Notes: generated by a model not told the origin, from the sequence alone. A stretch of DNA of 54,507 bases from Alistipes sp. (GCA_017463615.1 JAFTOU010000008.1:1-54507); one strand, 5' to 3'; positions 31,357-41,042 are shown, counted from the stretch's first letter. A program made the numbers and translations.

Positions 31357-33477
31357 CTACTTCTTCAGGTTCATCTGGTCGATCAGGGCCTTGGTTTGAG
31401 GCTTGTGGCCGCGGAACTCTACATAGAGGTCCATAGGGTGTACCTGGCCGCCTGAGGAGAGGAGCTTGCGGAAGGCTGTGGCGGTCTTGGTGTCAAAGAT
31501 GCCGTTCTGCTGGAAGAGCGAGAAGCCGTCAGCAGCCAGAACCTCTGCCCACTTATAGCCGTAGTAGCCAGCAGCGTAGCCACCAGAGAAGATGTGGCCG
31601 AAGGCTGTTGCCATAGCTGTGCCCTCAATTGCAGGGACAACCTTTGTAGACTCCATAGATGCCTTCTCAAATGCCTCCACATCGCCGGTATAAGGCTCGG
31701 TGAGGGTATGCCATGCCATATCGGTAAGGCCGAATGAGAGCTGGCGAACATTTGAGTATGCAGCCAGGTAGTTCTTTGCAGCGACAATCTTCTCAATCAG
31801 CTCTGCAGGCATAGTCTCGCCACTCTGGTAGTGCTTAGCCCACAGGTCAAGGTACTGCTTCTCATAAGCCCAGTTCTCCATAATCTGCGATGGAAGCTCT
31901 ACGAAGTCGCGGTATACGCTTGTGCCGTTGAGGCTCTCGTACTTACCCTTTGCAAGCATACCGTGCAGTGAGTGACCAAACTCGTGGAGGAAGGTTGTCA
32001 GCTCGTCAAATGTGAGCAGCGATGGGGTGGTCTCTGTAGGCTTTGTGAAGTTCATCACAAGCGATACGAGTGGGCGCACCTCCTTGCCATTCTCAACGCA
32101 TGTGCCGCGGAACTCGGTCATCCAAGCGCCTGAGCGCTTGCTCTCGCGTGGGAAGAAGTCAAGGTAGAGAACTGCAAGGTGCTCGCCGTTGTTATCCTTA
32201 ACCTCGTATGCGGTAACATCTGGGTGGTATACTGCGATATTCTCGGCAGGGGTGAAGGTAAGGCCATAGAGGCGCGATGCGAGCATAAATACAGCGTCAA
32301 TAACATTGTCCAACTTGAGGTAAGGCTTTACCAGCTCGTCGCTTACGGCATACTTCTCGTTCTTGTACTTCTCGCTGTAGTAGCCGAAGTCCCAAGGCAT
32401 CAGCTCGCCCTCAAGACCGAGGCTTGCTGCGTATGCTGCAATATCTGCAACATCCTTTGCTGCATACTCAATAGTCTCTGCGCGAAGCTCCTCAAGGAAT
32501 GAGAGCACGGTAGGGGTGTTCTGTGCCATACGGTTATCCAGAACATAGTCTGCATAGCAGTTGTAGCCCAGCAGGTTGGCAATCTTGAGGCGCAGAGCGG
32601 TAATCTGGCGGATGTTGTCCGAGTTGTCAAACTCGCCACCCAGTGCGCGAGAGTTGTATGCCTTCCAGAGCTTCTCCTTGATGTCGCGCTGTGAAGAGTA
32701 GGTCATAAATGGACCATAGCTTGGCGCCTTGAGGGTCACTGTCCAGCCCTTCTGTCCGCGAGCCTTAGCCTCCATAGCCAGACCCTCCTGAACGAATGAT
32801 GGCAGCTCGGCAACCAACTTAGCGTCGGTGATGTTGTAGCTAAATGCGTTTGTTGCAGCTAGAGAGTTCTGGCCGAACTTGAGTGTCAGACCGCTCAGCT
32901 CGCCAGTGTACTGACGATAGAGCTCCTTGTCCTCCTCCGAGAGGTTTGCACCGCCGCGCACGAAGCTCTTGTAGGTATCCTCAAGCAGCTTCTTATCCTC
33001 CTTAGAGAGGAACAGACCTGGATTCTCGTATACATACTTAACACGCTTGAAGAGCTCTGGGTTGAGCGATACATCGTTGCTCAGCGCGGTGAGCTTAGGC
33101 TGAATCTCAATGGCAATCTTCTGCAGCTCGTCGGAGGTATCTGCCTCGTTGAGGTTGAAGAATACGCCACCGATGCGGTCAAGCAGCGAGCCCTGAAGCT
33201 CCAGCGCGAGGATAGTATTTGCAAAGGTAGGCTTTGCAGGGTTGTTTACAATAGCATCCACCTCGGCACGAGATACGGCGATAGCGGTCTCAAATGCTGG
33301 CATATAGTGCTCCAGCTTGATGCTCTCAAATGGAGGTGTCTGGTGAGGTGTGTTCCACTCTGCAAGCAGAGGATTTGTGGTGTCAATCTCTGGCATTACT
33401 ACGGTAGGCATAGCCTCGCCACCGCAACCAGAAAGAAGCAGTGATGCTGACATAAGTGTAAATAGTGTTTTTCTCAT
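31357..33477 (-). CDS. M3 family metallopeptidase lipoprotein (Dcp-like)
   Basis: 706 residues. A lipoprotein signal with lipobox LSGC (about 18) anchors it, probably to the outer membrane. The M3 catalytic motif is FLHEFGHSLHGML; further conserved parts are DFVELPSQIMENWAYE, FSGGYAAGYYGYKWAEVLA and FRKLLSSGGQVHPMDLY. The sequence resembles peptidyl-dipeptidase Dcp, which removes dipeptides from C-termini. It follows a second M3 gene by 8 bp. A lipoprotein form suggests periplasmic or surface peptide breakdown. Its stop is followed by the four-way-junction element. Confidence 0.92.
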   Translation of the reverse strand: MRKTLFTLMSASLLLSGCGGEAMPTVVMPEIDTTNPLLAEWNTPHQTPPFESIKLEHYMPAFETAIAVSRAEVDAIVNNPAKPTFANTILALELQGSLLDRIGGVFFNLNEADTSDELQKIAIEIQPKLTALSNDVSLNPELFKRVKYVYENPGLFLSKEDKKLLEDTYKSFVRGGANLSEEDKELYRQYTGELSGLTLKFGQNSLAATNAFSYNITDAKLVAELPSFVQEGLAMEAKARGQKGWTVTLKAPSYGPFMTYSSQRDIKEKLWKAYNSRALGGEFDNSDNIRQITALRLKIANLLGYNCYADYVLDNRMAQNTPTVLSFLEELRAETIEYAAKDVADIAAYAASLGLEGELMPWDFGYYSEKYKNEKYAVSDELVKPYLKLDNVIDAVFMLASRLYGLTFTPAENIAVYHPDVTAYEVKDNNGEHLAVLYLDFFPRESKRSGAWMTEFRGTCVENGKEVRPLVSLVMNFTKPTETTPSLLTFDELTTFLHEFGHSLHGMLAKGKYESLNGTSVYRDFVELPSQIMENWAYEKQYLDLWAKHYQSGETMPAELIEKIVAAKNYLAAYSNVRQLSFGLTDMAWHTLTEPYTGDVEAFEKASMESTKVVPAIEGTAMATAFGHIFSGGYAAGYYGYKWAEVLAADGFSLFQQNGIFDTKTATAFRKLLSSGGQVHPMDLYVEFRGHKPQTKALIDQMNLKK

Positions 33478-33485
33478 AATTGTAA

Positions 33486-35666
33486 TTATTTAGTTTTCTT
33501 CATTTTTAGCATTTCGGCAACGGAGAGCTCCTTGATGGTAACTGTGCTGTCTACCACAGGCTCTTTCCACAGTCCGCGCGCCTTGAGCATAGCGGTCTTG
33601 TCTGGGTTCTTGCCACGGAAGGCGTTGTAGAGGCTCATGCCATCCTTAGAGCCACCTGCGGAGAGTATCTCGCGGCGCAGAGCATCGGCAGTGCGGCGGT
33701 CAAAGAGGTCGCCACTCTCGCGGAACGCCTCAAAGGCATCCTTATCCAGCACCTCTGCCCAGATGTAGAAGTAGTAGCCCGCCGAGTAACCCCCTGCAAA
33801 GATGTGTGCAAAGTAGGTGTAGTGGTAGCGAGGCTCAATCTGCGGAATCATACCGCGCTTCTCATAGAGGGCGTTGTACTCATAGCCGTCTACATCTATA
33901 GGCTTGTACTCCGTAGTTGAGTGGATGTCAAGGTCGCTGAGCGCTGAGGCTACAAGCTCAGTGGTGTTGAAACCCTGATTGAAGAGGGCACTGTGCTGTA
34001 TGCGGGAGATAAACTGGTCGCGGATAACCTCGCCCGTGCGGTAGTGGGTAGCGTAACTGCGAAGCATCTCCGGTGTGAGTGCCCAGTTCTCCATAATCTG
34101 CGATGGAAGCTCCACGAAGTCGCCCTCTACGCCGATAAGGCCGTTGTAGCGAACATTGGTAAAGAGGAAGTGGAGTGCGTGACCAAACTCGTGGAATAGG
34201 GTAGTAACCTCGTCAAGGGTGAGCAGTGACGGGGTGCTCTCTGTAGGGCGTGTGAAGTTGCAGACAATGCCTACCACTGGCGCTGTGCGTGTGCCGTCAG
34301 CCTCATAACGCTGCTCGCGGTAGTAGCCGCACCATGCACCCTGACCCTTGCCTGCGCGTGGGTGGAAGTCAAAGTAGAGAATACCCAGATGGCTCTCGTC
34401 CTTGTCCAACACCTCGTATGCCGATACCTCCTTGTGGTATACTGGCACATTCACAGGGCGGAAGGTGATACCAAAGAGGCGATTTGCAAGGTTGAAGATA
34501 CCCTGACGGGTGTTATCCAACGAGAAGTAGCTGCGGATAACCTCCTCGTTGAGGGCATACTTCTCGCCACGCACCTTCTCGGCATAGAACCACCAGTCCC
34601 ATGCCTCAAACTTATCCTCAGCGTCGGTGTGGGTGTTCTTAAACATACGCTCCATCTCGGCAAGCTCCGCCTTGGCGCTCTCTACGGCTGGAGTCCAAAT
34701 CTCGTCCAGCAGGGCATATACAGCCTTAGGGTCGCCCGCCATCTGGTCGGAGATTACATAGTGCGCGTAGGAGTCGTAGCCCAACATGTGAGCCTTCTCG
34801 GTGCGCAGACGAATCATATCGTCAATAATCTGCTTGTTGTCGTACTCGTTGTTGTTATTGCAACGGTTGATATATGCACGATAGAGCTGCTCGCGAGCCT
34901 TGCGGTCTGGCGAGAAGGTGAGGAACGGTATCAGGCTCGGCTTGTGGAGAGTGAAGGCATACTTGCCCTCCTCGCCCAGCTCCTTAGCCTTCAGGCGCGC
35001 TGCATCCTTGATAGAGGCTGGCAGTGGCGCTACATCCTTGTCCTCAAGGTACATAACATAGTTGTTGTTCTCGGCAAGCACATTGCTGCCAAAGCGTACA
35101 GAGAGGGCAGAGAGCTCCTCGTTAATCTGCTTAAGACGTGCCTTCTTGTCGGCATCCAATAGCGCACCGCTACGAACAAAGTCGTCGTAAGTCTTCTCTG
35201 TCAGGCGAATCTGGTCGGCGTCAAGGTCGTGGCTCAGGCGAGTGTCGTAGACAGCCTTCACGCGAGCAAAGAGAGGCTCGTTCATCAGTATCGCATCGCT
35301 GTGGGCTGAGAGCATTGGCATAATCTCGCCCTCAAGAGCCTGTAGGGTGTCGTTTGTCTCGGCGGCACAAATCATACCGAAGACATTTGATACATCCGAG
35401 AGCATACGGCCGCTGCGGTCCATTGCCGCAATGGTATTCTCAAATGTAGGCTCCTCAGCGTTCTCAACGATGGAGGCAATCTCATCGTTATGCAGGGAGA
35501 TAGCACGCTCAAAGGCGGGCAGGTAGTGGTAGTCCTTGATACTCTCAAATGGCGGAACACCATACGGAGTGTTCCAACTCTCAAAGAATGGATTTGGCAG
35601 CTGCTCTGCCTCCTTGTTGCAACCAATCATAGCTATTGCCAATAATATAACTGCTAAACGTTTCAT
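33486..35666 (-). CDS. M3 family metallopeptidase lipoprotein, second paralog
   Basis: 726 residues from ATG 35666 (MKRLAVILLAIAMIGC, lipobox MIGC). The longer frame to 35741 adds 25 residues before a perfect lipoprotein signal and is rejected. The catalytic motif is LFHEFGHALHFLF, with DFVELPSQIMENWAL and FAGGYSAGYYFYIWAEVLD. The C-terminus is about 30 residues longer than its partner (KEPVVDSTVTIKELSVAEM). It is a tandem duplicate of 31357-33477 but clearly diverged, so it may differ in peptide preference. Confidence 0.92.
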   Translation of the reverse strand: MKRLAVILLAIAMIGCNKEAEQLPNPFFESWNTPYGVPPFESIKDYHYLPAFERAISLHNDEIASIVENAEEPTFENTIAAMDRSGRMLSDVSNVFGMICAAETNDTLQALEGEIMPMLSAHSDAILMNEPLFARVKAVYDTRLSHDLDADQIRLTEKTYDDFVRSGALLDADKKARLKQINEELSALSVRFGSNVLAENNNYVMYLEDKDVAPLPASIKDAARLKAKELGEEGKYAFTLHKPSLIPFLTFSPDRKAREQLYRAYINRCNNNNEYDNKQIIDDMIRLRTEKAHMLGYDSYAHYVISDQMAGDPKAVYALLDEIWTPAVESAKAELAEMERMFKNTHTDAEDKFEAWDWWFYAEKVRGEKYALNEEVIRSYFSLDNTRQGIFNLANRLFGITFRPVNVPVYHKEVSAYEVLDKDESHLGILYFDFHPRAGKGQGAWCGYYREQRYEADGTRTAPVVGIVCNFTRPTESTPSLLTLDEVTTLFHEFGHALHFLFTNVRYNGLIGVEGDFVELPSQIMENWALTPEMLRSYATHYRTGEVIRDQFISRIQHSALFNQGFNTTELVASALSDLDIHSTTEYKPIDVDGYEYNALYEKRGMIPQIEPRYHYTYFAHIFAGGYSAGYYFYIWAEVLDKDAFEAFRESGDLFDRRTADALRREILSAGGSKDGMSLYNAFRGKNPDKTAMLKARGLWKEPVVDSTVTIKELSVAEMLKMKKTK

Positions 35667-35761
35667 ATCTAAGAAACTGCTTAAAATTTTAATAAAAAAG
35701 TTATTTTCTGAACACTGTTTGAATCTCAAAATAAAATTCAAGCAGTTTCTAAAAAAATTGT

Positions 35762-35769
35762 TATCTTTG
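35762..35769 (+). promoter_or_regulatory. -7 element of the rsmE promoter
   Basis: TATCTTTG, 31 bp before ATG 35801. It lies back to back with the minus-strand box at 35776-35783. Confidence 0.6.
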
Positions 35770-35775
35770 TAGCTA

Positions 35776-35806
35776 CAAAAGTAGTAAAAATTTTTAGGCT
35801 ATGCAA
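35776..35806 (-). promoter_or_regulatory. Promoter of the M3 peptidase pair
   Basis: Minus strand TTG at 35806-35804 and TACTTTTG at 35783-35776, 20 bp apart. The leader would be about 105 nt. It overlaps the rsmE leader and start, so the two promoters face away from each other within 50 bp. Confidence 0.5.
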
Positions 35807-36511
35807 CTATTTTACGCTCCGCAGATAACACTGCCCCAATATACCCTCTCTGAGGAGGAGTCTCGCCACGCTATAAAGGTGCTCCGTTTGGGCGTTGGTG
35901 ATAGGCTTCATATTACCGATGGCGCAGGAAATCTGCACCTGTGCGAGGTGGTGTCGGATAGCGCCAAGCACTGCACTGTGAATGTTGTTCAGAGCATTAG
36001 CGAGTTTGAGAAGCGACCATACCGCCTCACTATGGCTGTCGCTCCGACAAAGAATATTGACCGCTACGAGTGGTTCCTGGAGAAGGCTACCGAGGTGGGT
36101 GTAGACCACTTTGTGGCCTTGGAGAGTGACCACTCCGAGCGCCGCGTGGTAAAGCCCGAGCGCGAGATGAAGGTTATCACCGCCGCCGTGAAGCAGTCGC
36201 TCAAGGCATACCATCCAACCTTTGAGGATATGACCCCGTTCCGCAGCTTCGTCGCTCGCCCATTTGAGGGCCGCAAGTTTATCGCCCATTGTGGCGATGC
36301 GGTGGTGGGCAAGAGCTACCTCGCCTCTACGCTCAAGGCGGGCGAGGATGCCGTTGTGCTTATCGGGCCTGAGGGTGACTTCTCGCCCGAGGAGGTGCGC
36401 CTTGCTGTTGAGAATGGCTTTGAGGAGATTACCCTCGGCACTCAGCGCCTGCGTACTGAGACCGCTGCCGTTGTGGCGGTGACTATGGTTGCAATCGTAA
36501 ACGCGTTGTAG
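35801..36511 (+). CDS. rsmE: 16S rRNA m3U1498 methyltransferase RsmE
   Basis: 236 residues, SPOUT class. The N-terminal PUA-like domain has HAIKVLRLGVGDRLHITDGAG. The C-terminal knot carries VALIGPEGDF-type VVLIGPEGDFSPEEV and ITLGTQRLRTETAAV. It methylates N3 of uridine 1498 in 16S rRNA. The next gene, a chromate transporter half, starts one base after its stop. Confidence 0.95.
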   Translation: MQLFYAPQITLPQYTLSEEESRHAIKVLRLGVGDRLHITDGAGNLHLCEVVSDSAKHCTVNVVQSISEFEKRPYRLTMAVAPTKNIDRYEWFLEKATEVGVDHFVALESDHSERRVVKPEREMKVITAAVKQSLKAYHPTFEDMTPFRSFVARPFEGRKFIAHCGDAVVGKSYLASTLKAGEDAVVLIGPEGDFSPEEVRLAVENGFEEITLGTQRLRTETAAVVAVTMVAIVNAL

Positions 36512-36512
36512 G

Positions 36513-37052
36513 ATGTTGTGGCAGTTGTTCATATCCTTCCTTAAGATCGGAGCCTTCACCTTCGGTGGCGGATATGCTATGGTGCCGCTTATTGAGCGCG
36601 AGGTTATAGACAACCGCGGCTGGGTGGCAAGGGAGGACTTTTTGGACCTGCTAACCATTGCCCAGTCTGCCCCAGGGCCTATTGCCCTTAATACGGCGGT
36701 CTTTGTCGGCTACCGCATCGCAGGGCTGGGGGGCGCACTTACGGCTGTTGCGGGGATAGTACTGCCAGCCTTTACGATAATTCTGCTGGTGGCAATCTTC
36801 TTTGCCGATATACGCGATAACGCTATTGTAGATGCAGCTTTCAAGGCTATGCGCCCAGCAGTTGTGGCGCTTATCGTTGCGCCTATAGTCGGTCTGTCTA
36901 AGGGTATGCCAGCCTATCTGCTTGCCGTCTCGGCAGCCGTTGCCGTTGTGGTGTGGTGGTTTGGCTTCTCGCCAATATATGTGCTGCTTGCAGGTGCTGC
37001 CGCAGGACTTATGTGGACTATTTATAGGGTCAGAAAGGAGGGCAAGCGATGA
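36513..37052 (+). CDS. Chromate transporter half (ChrA-type), subunit 1
   Basis: 179 residues. The CHR motif LKIGAFTFGGGYAMVPLIER is at the N-terminus, then AQSAPGPIALNTAVFVGYR and about five membrane helices. This is the short, single-domain CHR form that pairs with a second one. Members export chromate or may carry other oxyanions; actual substrate is untested. It overlaps its partner by 4 bp (ATGA). Confidence 0.9.
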   Translation: MLWQLFISFLKIGAFTFGGGYAMVPLIEREVIDNRGWVAREDFLDLLTIAQSAPGPIALNTAVFVGYRIAGLGGALTAVAGIVLPAFTIILLVAIFFADIRDNAIVDAAFKAMRPAVVALIVAPIVGLSKGMPAYLLAVSAAVAVVVWWFGFSPIYVLLAGAAAGLMWTIYRVRKEGKR

Positions 37053-37594
37053 TATACCTGCAGCTGTTTATATCCTATCTCAAGATTGGCTTCTTCGGCT
37101 TCGGTGGTGGTTATGCTATGCTCTCGCTTATCCAGAACGAGATTGTTGAGCAGCGCGGCTGGATAACCGCCTCGCAGTTTGCTGATATTGTCGCTATCTC
37201 GCAGATGACCCCGGGTCCTATCGCCATCAACTCGGCAACATATATCGGCTATACCGTCGGAGGCTTCTGGGGCTCCGCTGTAGCTACACTTGCCGTCTGC
37301 CTGCCCGCACTTACCGTTATGCTGGCACTCACTAAGTTCTTCCTCAAACTCAAGGATAACCGCTATGTGGCGGGCGTGCTTATGGGTATGCGCCCCGTCG
37401 TTATCGGTATGATTGCCGCTGCCGCCCTGCTGCTCATCTTCCCCAAGCAGAGCACCGACAATAGCTTCATAGACCCCTGGAGTTGGATACTCTTTGGTGT
37501 GACGCTCTACGCCAGCTATAAGAAGGTGAATCCGATACTGCTGATAGTTATTTCGGCAGTGGTGGGCATTATTATTTATGGAGTTTTGCCGTGA
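37049..37594 (+). CDS. Chromate transporter half (ChrA-type), subunit 2
   Basis: 181 residues with the matching CHR motif LKIGFFGFGGGYAMLSLIQN and SQMTPGPIAINSATYIGY. Presumed to form a heteromer with the preceding half. The last codons and stop (TTG CCG TGA) overlap a fragment of the nested hairpin family (TTTTGCCGTGAAAA). Confidence 0.9.
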   Translation: MIYLQLFISYLKIGFFGFGGGYAMLSLIQNEIVEQRGWITASQFADIVAISQMTPGPIAINSATYIGYTVGGFWGSAVATLAVCLPALTVMLALTKFFLKLKDNRYVAGVLMGMRPVVIGMIAAAALLLIFPKQSTDNSFIDPWSWILFGVTLYASYKKVNPILLIVISAVVGIIIYGVLP

Positions 37595-37827
37595 AAATAC
37601 GGCATTAGCTGCACACCCCTCAGCGATATATTAAAGGCTATTAAGGGATGCGCAAACATTTTGTACTGCGTAGCGTCGCGGAACGCGACCATTAGTATCC
37701 CTTAATACTCTTTAATGCCCCTTAATAAAAAAACTCTAAAAGCCGACGATGTAAATCACACCCTATAAACACTATCGCGCAGCGATACCTTGATATAGCC
37801 AATAGCCAATGGCTAAAAGCCAAAAGC
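37588..37827 (+). repeat. Intergenic mosaic, fragment of nested hairpin family plus own hairpin
   Basis: CCGTGAAAATACGGCATTAG and CTGCACACCCCTC match 22478-22510 closely, but the right outer arm is absent. A separate imperfect stem ATTAAAGGCTATTAAGGGAT (37630-37649) with ATCCCTTAATACTCTTTAAT (37697-37716) encloses GTCGCG-GAA-CGCGAC (37675-37689). Further on are ACTGCGTAGCG, AAACACTATCGCGCAGCGATACCT and the TAGCCAATGGCTA words, all shared with other intergenic regions. No gene seen. Confidence 0.6.
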
Positions 37828-37857
37828 AAAAAAGTGGAGCAATCGCTCCACTTTTTT
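37828..37857. terminator. Strong bidirectional terminator, serS side
   Basis: Perfect stem AAAAAAGTGGAGC / GCTCCACTTTTTT with loop AATC. The A and T tracts allow termination in both directions. It overlaps the serS stop codon (37856-37858). Confidence 0.9.
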
Positions 37858-39127
37858 AGTCAATCATCTCAAAGCCTGTGTAAGGAACAAGCACCTCTGG
37901 GATGCGGATGCCCTCTGGGGTTTGGTTGTTCTCAAGCAGTGCCGCAACGATGCGTGGCAGGGCGAGGGAAGAGCCGTTGAGGGTGTGAGCCAGCTGGGTC
38001 TTCTTCTTATCGTCCTTATAGCGGAGCTTGAGGCGGTTTGCCTGGAAAGACTCAAAGTTTGATACAGAAGATACCTCCAACCAGCGCTGCTGAGCCTCAG
38101 AGTAGACCTCAAAGTCGTAGGTCAGAGCCGAGGTGAACGACATATCGCCACCGCAGAGGCGCAGGATACGATATGGCAGGCCGAGCGACTTTACCAGACC
38201 CTCCACATGAGCTACCATACCATCCAAAGCCTCGTAAGAGTTCTCTGGTAGGGCGAGCTGCACGATCTCAACCTTATCAAACTGGTGCAGGCGGTTAAGA
38301 CCACGAACATCCTTACCATACGAGCCAGCCTCACGACGGAAGCAAGGGGTGTAAGCAGTGAGCTTTACAGGAAACTCCTTATGGTCAAGGATAACATCGC
38401 GGTAGATATTTGTTACCGGAACCTCGGCAGTAGGTACGAGGTAGAAGTTGTCGGCAGTGGCGTGGTACATCTGACCCTCCTTATCTGGCAGCTGACCAGT
38501 ACCGAAGCCTGAAGCCTCGTTTACCATCACTGGTGGCTCAATCTCGCGGTAGCCAGCAGCGGTGTTGTAGTCAAGGAAGTAGTTAATCAGCGCACGCTGC
38601 AGGCGAGCACCCTTGCCCTTATATACAGGGAAACCTGCGCCAGTGAGCTTCACGCCAAGGTCAAAGTCGATGATGTCGTACTTGCGAGCAAGCTCCCAGT
38701 GTGGCAGTGGGTTCTCTGGCAGGGTAGAGTAGTTCTCGTCAATCTTGACAACCACATTATCCTCTGCAGTGCGACCCTCGGGAACGATGTCGGCAGGGAA
38801 GTTTGGCAGCAGGACAATCTGAGCATTCAGCTCTGCTGTAGCCTGCTCGTGCTCTACGCTCAGCTCTGCCGAACGAGCCTTGAGAGCCGCTACCTGAGCC
38901 TTGCGCTGCTCAGCCTCCTCTCTGCGACCCTGACCCATCAGTGCGCCAATCTCCTTGGCAGCCTTATTCTGCTCGGCAAGGCAAGCGTCAAGCTCCGCCT
39001 GCAGAGCCTTACGACGGTCGTCCAGCTCCTCAATCTTTGCAATAATAGGTGCTGCGTCTACACCCTTCTTGGCGAGCTTGGCAATGGCTGCCTGCTTGTC
39101 GCCACGCAACTGTTGTAATGTAAGCAT
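37856..39127 (-). CDS. serS: Seryl-tRNA synthetase
   Basis: 423 residues. An N-terminal coiled-coil arm (about 25-105, rich in Glu, Ala and Lys) grips tRNA-Ser. The class II core shows motif 2 in FRREAGSYGKDVRGLNRLHQ and motif 3 near LNGSSLALPRIVAALLEN. Serine-pocket residues are in TAEVPVTN. It charges tRNA-Ser in the cytosol. Monocistronic, with a TAATTTTG box upstream and a strong terminator at the stop. Confidence 0.97.
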   Translation of the reverse strand: MLTLQQLRGDKQAAIAKLAKKGVDAAPIIAKIEELDDRRKALQAELDACLAEQNKAAKEIGALMGQGRREEAEQRKAQVAALKARSAELSVEHEQATAELNAQIVLLPNFPADIVPEGRTAEDNVVVKIDENYSTLPENPLPHWELARKYDIIDFDLGVKLTGAGFPVYKGKGARLQRALINYFLDYNTAAGYREIEPPVMVNEASGFGTGQLPDKEGQMYHATADNFYLVPTAEVPVTNIYRDVILDHKEFPVKLTAYTPCFRREAGSYGKDVRGLNRLHQFDKVEIVQLALPENSYEALDGMVAHVEGLVKSLGLPYRILRLCGGDMSFTSALTYDFEVYSEAQQRWLEVSSVSNFESFQANRLKLRYKDDKKKTQLAHTLNGSSLALPRIVAALLENNQTPEGIRIPEVLVPYTGFEMID

Positions 39128-39162
39128 ATAGTGTTCTTTTTGAATTTTGTCCTAATAATCTG

Positions 39163-39170
39163 CAAAATTA
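39163..39170 (-). promoter_or_regulatory. -7 element of the serS promoter
   Basis: TAATTTTG on the minus strand, 35 bp upstream of ATG 39127. A TTG at 39195-39193 is 22 bp further upstream. Confidence 0.5.
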
Positions 39171-39213
39171 ACAAAAAATTGTGTGAATGTGCCAAATCAA
39201 GCCAATAAATTAG

Positions 39214-39221
39214 TAACTTTG
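39214..39221 (+). promoter_or_regulatory. -7 element of the U32 gene promoter
   Basis: TAACTTTG, only 6 bp before ATG 39228. Transcription should start at or next to the start codon, so the mRNA may be leaderless. Confidence 0.55.
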
Positions 39222-39227
39222 TCGCAA

Positions 39228-41042
39228 ATGGGCGAAAAGAGGCGATATATTGAGTTGCTTGCACCTGCAAAAGATCTGCAATCGGCAGTGGATGCCATAG
39301 ATTGCGGAGCTGATGCTGTATATATCGGTGCGGCGAAGTTTGGCGCTCGCTATGCGGCAACAAATAGCGTTGATGATATCGCTGAGGCTGTGCACTACGC
39401 CCATCGTTATGGCGCAAAGGTCTATGCCACGCTCAACACCCTGATTTTTGACGACGAGCTTGAGGATGCCAAGGCTCAGGCTGAGGCTCTGGTCGCTGCG
39501 GGTGTGGATGCGCTCATAGTGCAGGATATGGCATACTGCCGTATGGGTCTGGGTGTTCCACTGCACGCCTCTACGCAGACCTCTTGCTCTACGGTGGAGC
39601 AGGTGCGCTTCTTTGAGCAGACGGGCTTTGCGCGTGCAATTCTGGAACGTAACCTCTCGGGAGCTCAGATTGAGAGTATCGGCAGGGGTGTGGATATAGA
39701 GCTTGAGGCATTTATCCACGGCGCGATATGCGTCTGCCATAGTGGTCGCTGCGCCCTCTCGCGCTCAATGAGTGGGCGAAGTGGTAACCGCGGAGAGTGT
39801 AGCCAGCCCTGCCGCCTGCCTTATGACCTGACGGACGGCGAGGGGACTATATATATAAAAGGTAAGCACCTGCTCTCGGTCTGCGACCTTGACCTTACGG
39901 GGCGCATTGGTCAGATGATAGATGCGGGCGTAAACTCGTTCAAAATTGAGGGACGATTGAAGGATAGGGTCTACCTACGCAATATTGTGAGCCACTACCG
40001 CCGCATATTGGACCGCGAGATTGACCTGCGTGCAGAGTGCGCTCGTGCCTCGGTGGGTCGCTCTGTTGTGGAGTTTGAGCCAAACCCTGCCAAGAGCTTT
40101 ACTCGCGGAGGCTCTCTATACCTCTTTGACGGCAAGCGTAATGGCGTGGCGTCGTTTGATACCCCAAAGGCTCTGGGTGAGCGATTGGGTCGCGTGGCGA
40201 GGGTTGCAGGTAGCAGGTTTATGATAGATAGCGCGGCTCAGGTCGCTACGGGCGATGGAATATGCTTTATCAGTGATGGCGAGGCTGTAGGTACGGCAGT
40301 AAATGGCGTAGATGGTGTGTGGATAACCCCAAATCGTATGGATGGCATCCGCGTGGGTACGGAGATATATAGGAACTACGACCGCCTATTCTCCCTTGCT
40401 GTTGAGCGTAGCCGTAATCGCCGACAGGTGGATGCAACGGTCGCTGTTCGCTTTGCGGAGCAGAGTATAACCGCCACAGCAACAGACTGCACAGGCATGA
40501 GCGCTACGGTTACGGTGGAGTACGCCTCGGAGGTGGCTCAGGGTGTGGCTAAGATGGAGAATACAGTTCGCACCCAGCTCTCAAAGAGTGGGCAGACGAT
40601 GTTCGCCGTTGTGGATGTGCGGGTGGAGGATGTTCGCTTTGCCCCTGCATCGGTGCTCACACAGCTGCGTCGCGACCTGCTTGAGGCGCTGGAGCAGCGT
40701 AGGGTAGAGAGCCATAGGCGCGGTGCTCCATTTGCGGAAAACCTCTCGGCTCGCTTCCATAAGAGCGCGATTACCGAGCAGGAGAATGTCACCAACGCCC
40801 TTGCGCGTAGCTTCTATGCCGACCATGGCGTGCAGAGCATTGCCGAGGGTATAGATTTGCAGCAGAGCACGGCGGGCTGTCGGGTGATGGTTACCGACTA
40901 CTGCATACGCCGCGAGATAGGACAGTGCCTATTGAAAAATCCGACAATCAGGGGCGAGATATACCTTGAGCGCGGACGAAAGAAGTACAAACTTTCATTT
41001 GACTGCAAACGCTGTCAGATGTCACTTATAGATACACTATGA
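39228..41042 (+). CDS. Peptidase U32 family protein (RlhA/TrhP-like RNA hydroxylation factor)
   Basis: 604 residues from ATG 39228 (MGEKRRYIELLAPAKDL). The frame to 39183 runs through the promoter and is rejected. The U32 domain (about 1-300) has the TIM-barrel motifs GADAVYIGAAKFGAR and TLNTLIFDDE and the cysteines CVCHSGRCALSRSMSGRSGN and GECSQPC. A DUF3656-type region follows (about 310-500), and the tail has DCKRCQMS. Members with this layout (RlhA) take part in hydroxylation of a cytidine in 23S rRNA, and TrhP in tRNA uridine hydroxylation; which applies here cannot be decided. It overlaps an rRNA methyltransferase gene by 4 bp, which supports an RNA-modification role. Confidence 0.85.
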   Translation: MGEKRRYIELLAPAKDLQSAVDAIDCGADAVYIGAAKFGARYAATNSVDDIAEAVHYAHRYGAKVYATLNTLIFDDELEDAKAQAEALVAAGVDALIVQDMAYCRMGLGVPLHASTQTSCSTVEQVRFFEQTGFARAILERNLSGAQIESIGRGVDIELEAFIHGAICVCHSGRCALSRSMSGRSGNRGECSQPCRLPYDLTDGEGTIYIKGKHLLSVCDLDLTGRIGQMIDAGVNSFKIEGRLKDRVYLRNIVSHYRRILDREIDLRAECARASVGRSVVEFEPNPAKSFTRGGSLYLFDGKRNGVASFDTPKALGERLGRVARVAGSRFMIDSAAQVATGDGICFISDGEAVGTAVNGVDGVWITPNRMDGIRVGTEIYRNYDRLFSLAVERSRNRRQVDATVAVRFAEQSITATATDCTGMSATVTVEYASEVAQGVAKMENTVRTQLSKSGQTMFAVVDVRVEDVRFAPASVLTQLRRDLLEALEQRRVESHRRGAPFAENLSARFHKSAITEQENVTNALARSFYADHGVQSIAEGIDLQQSTAGCRVMVTDYCIRREIGQCLLKNPTIRGEIYLERGRKKYKLSFDCKRCQMSLIDTL

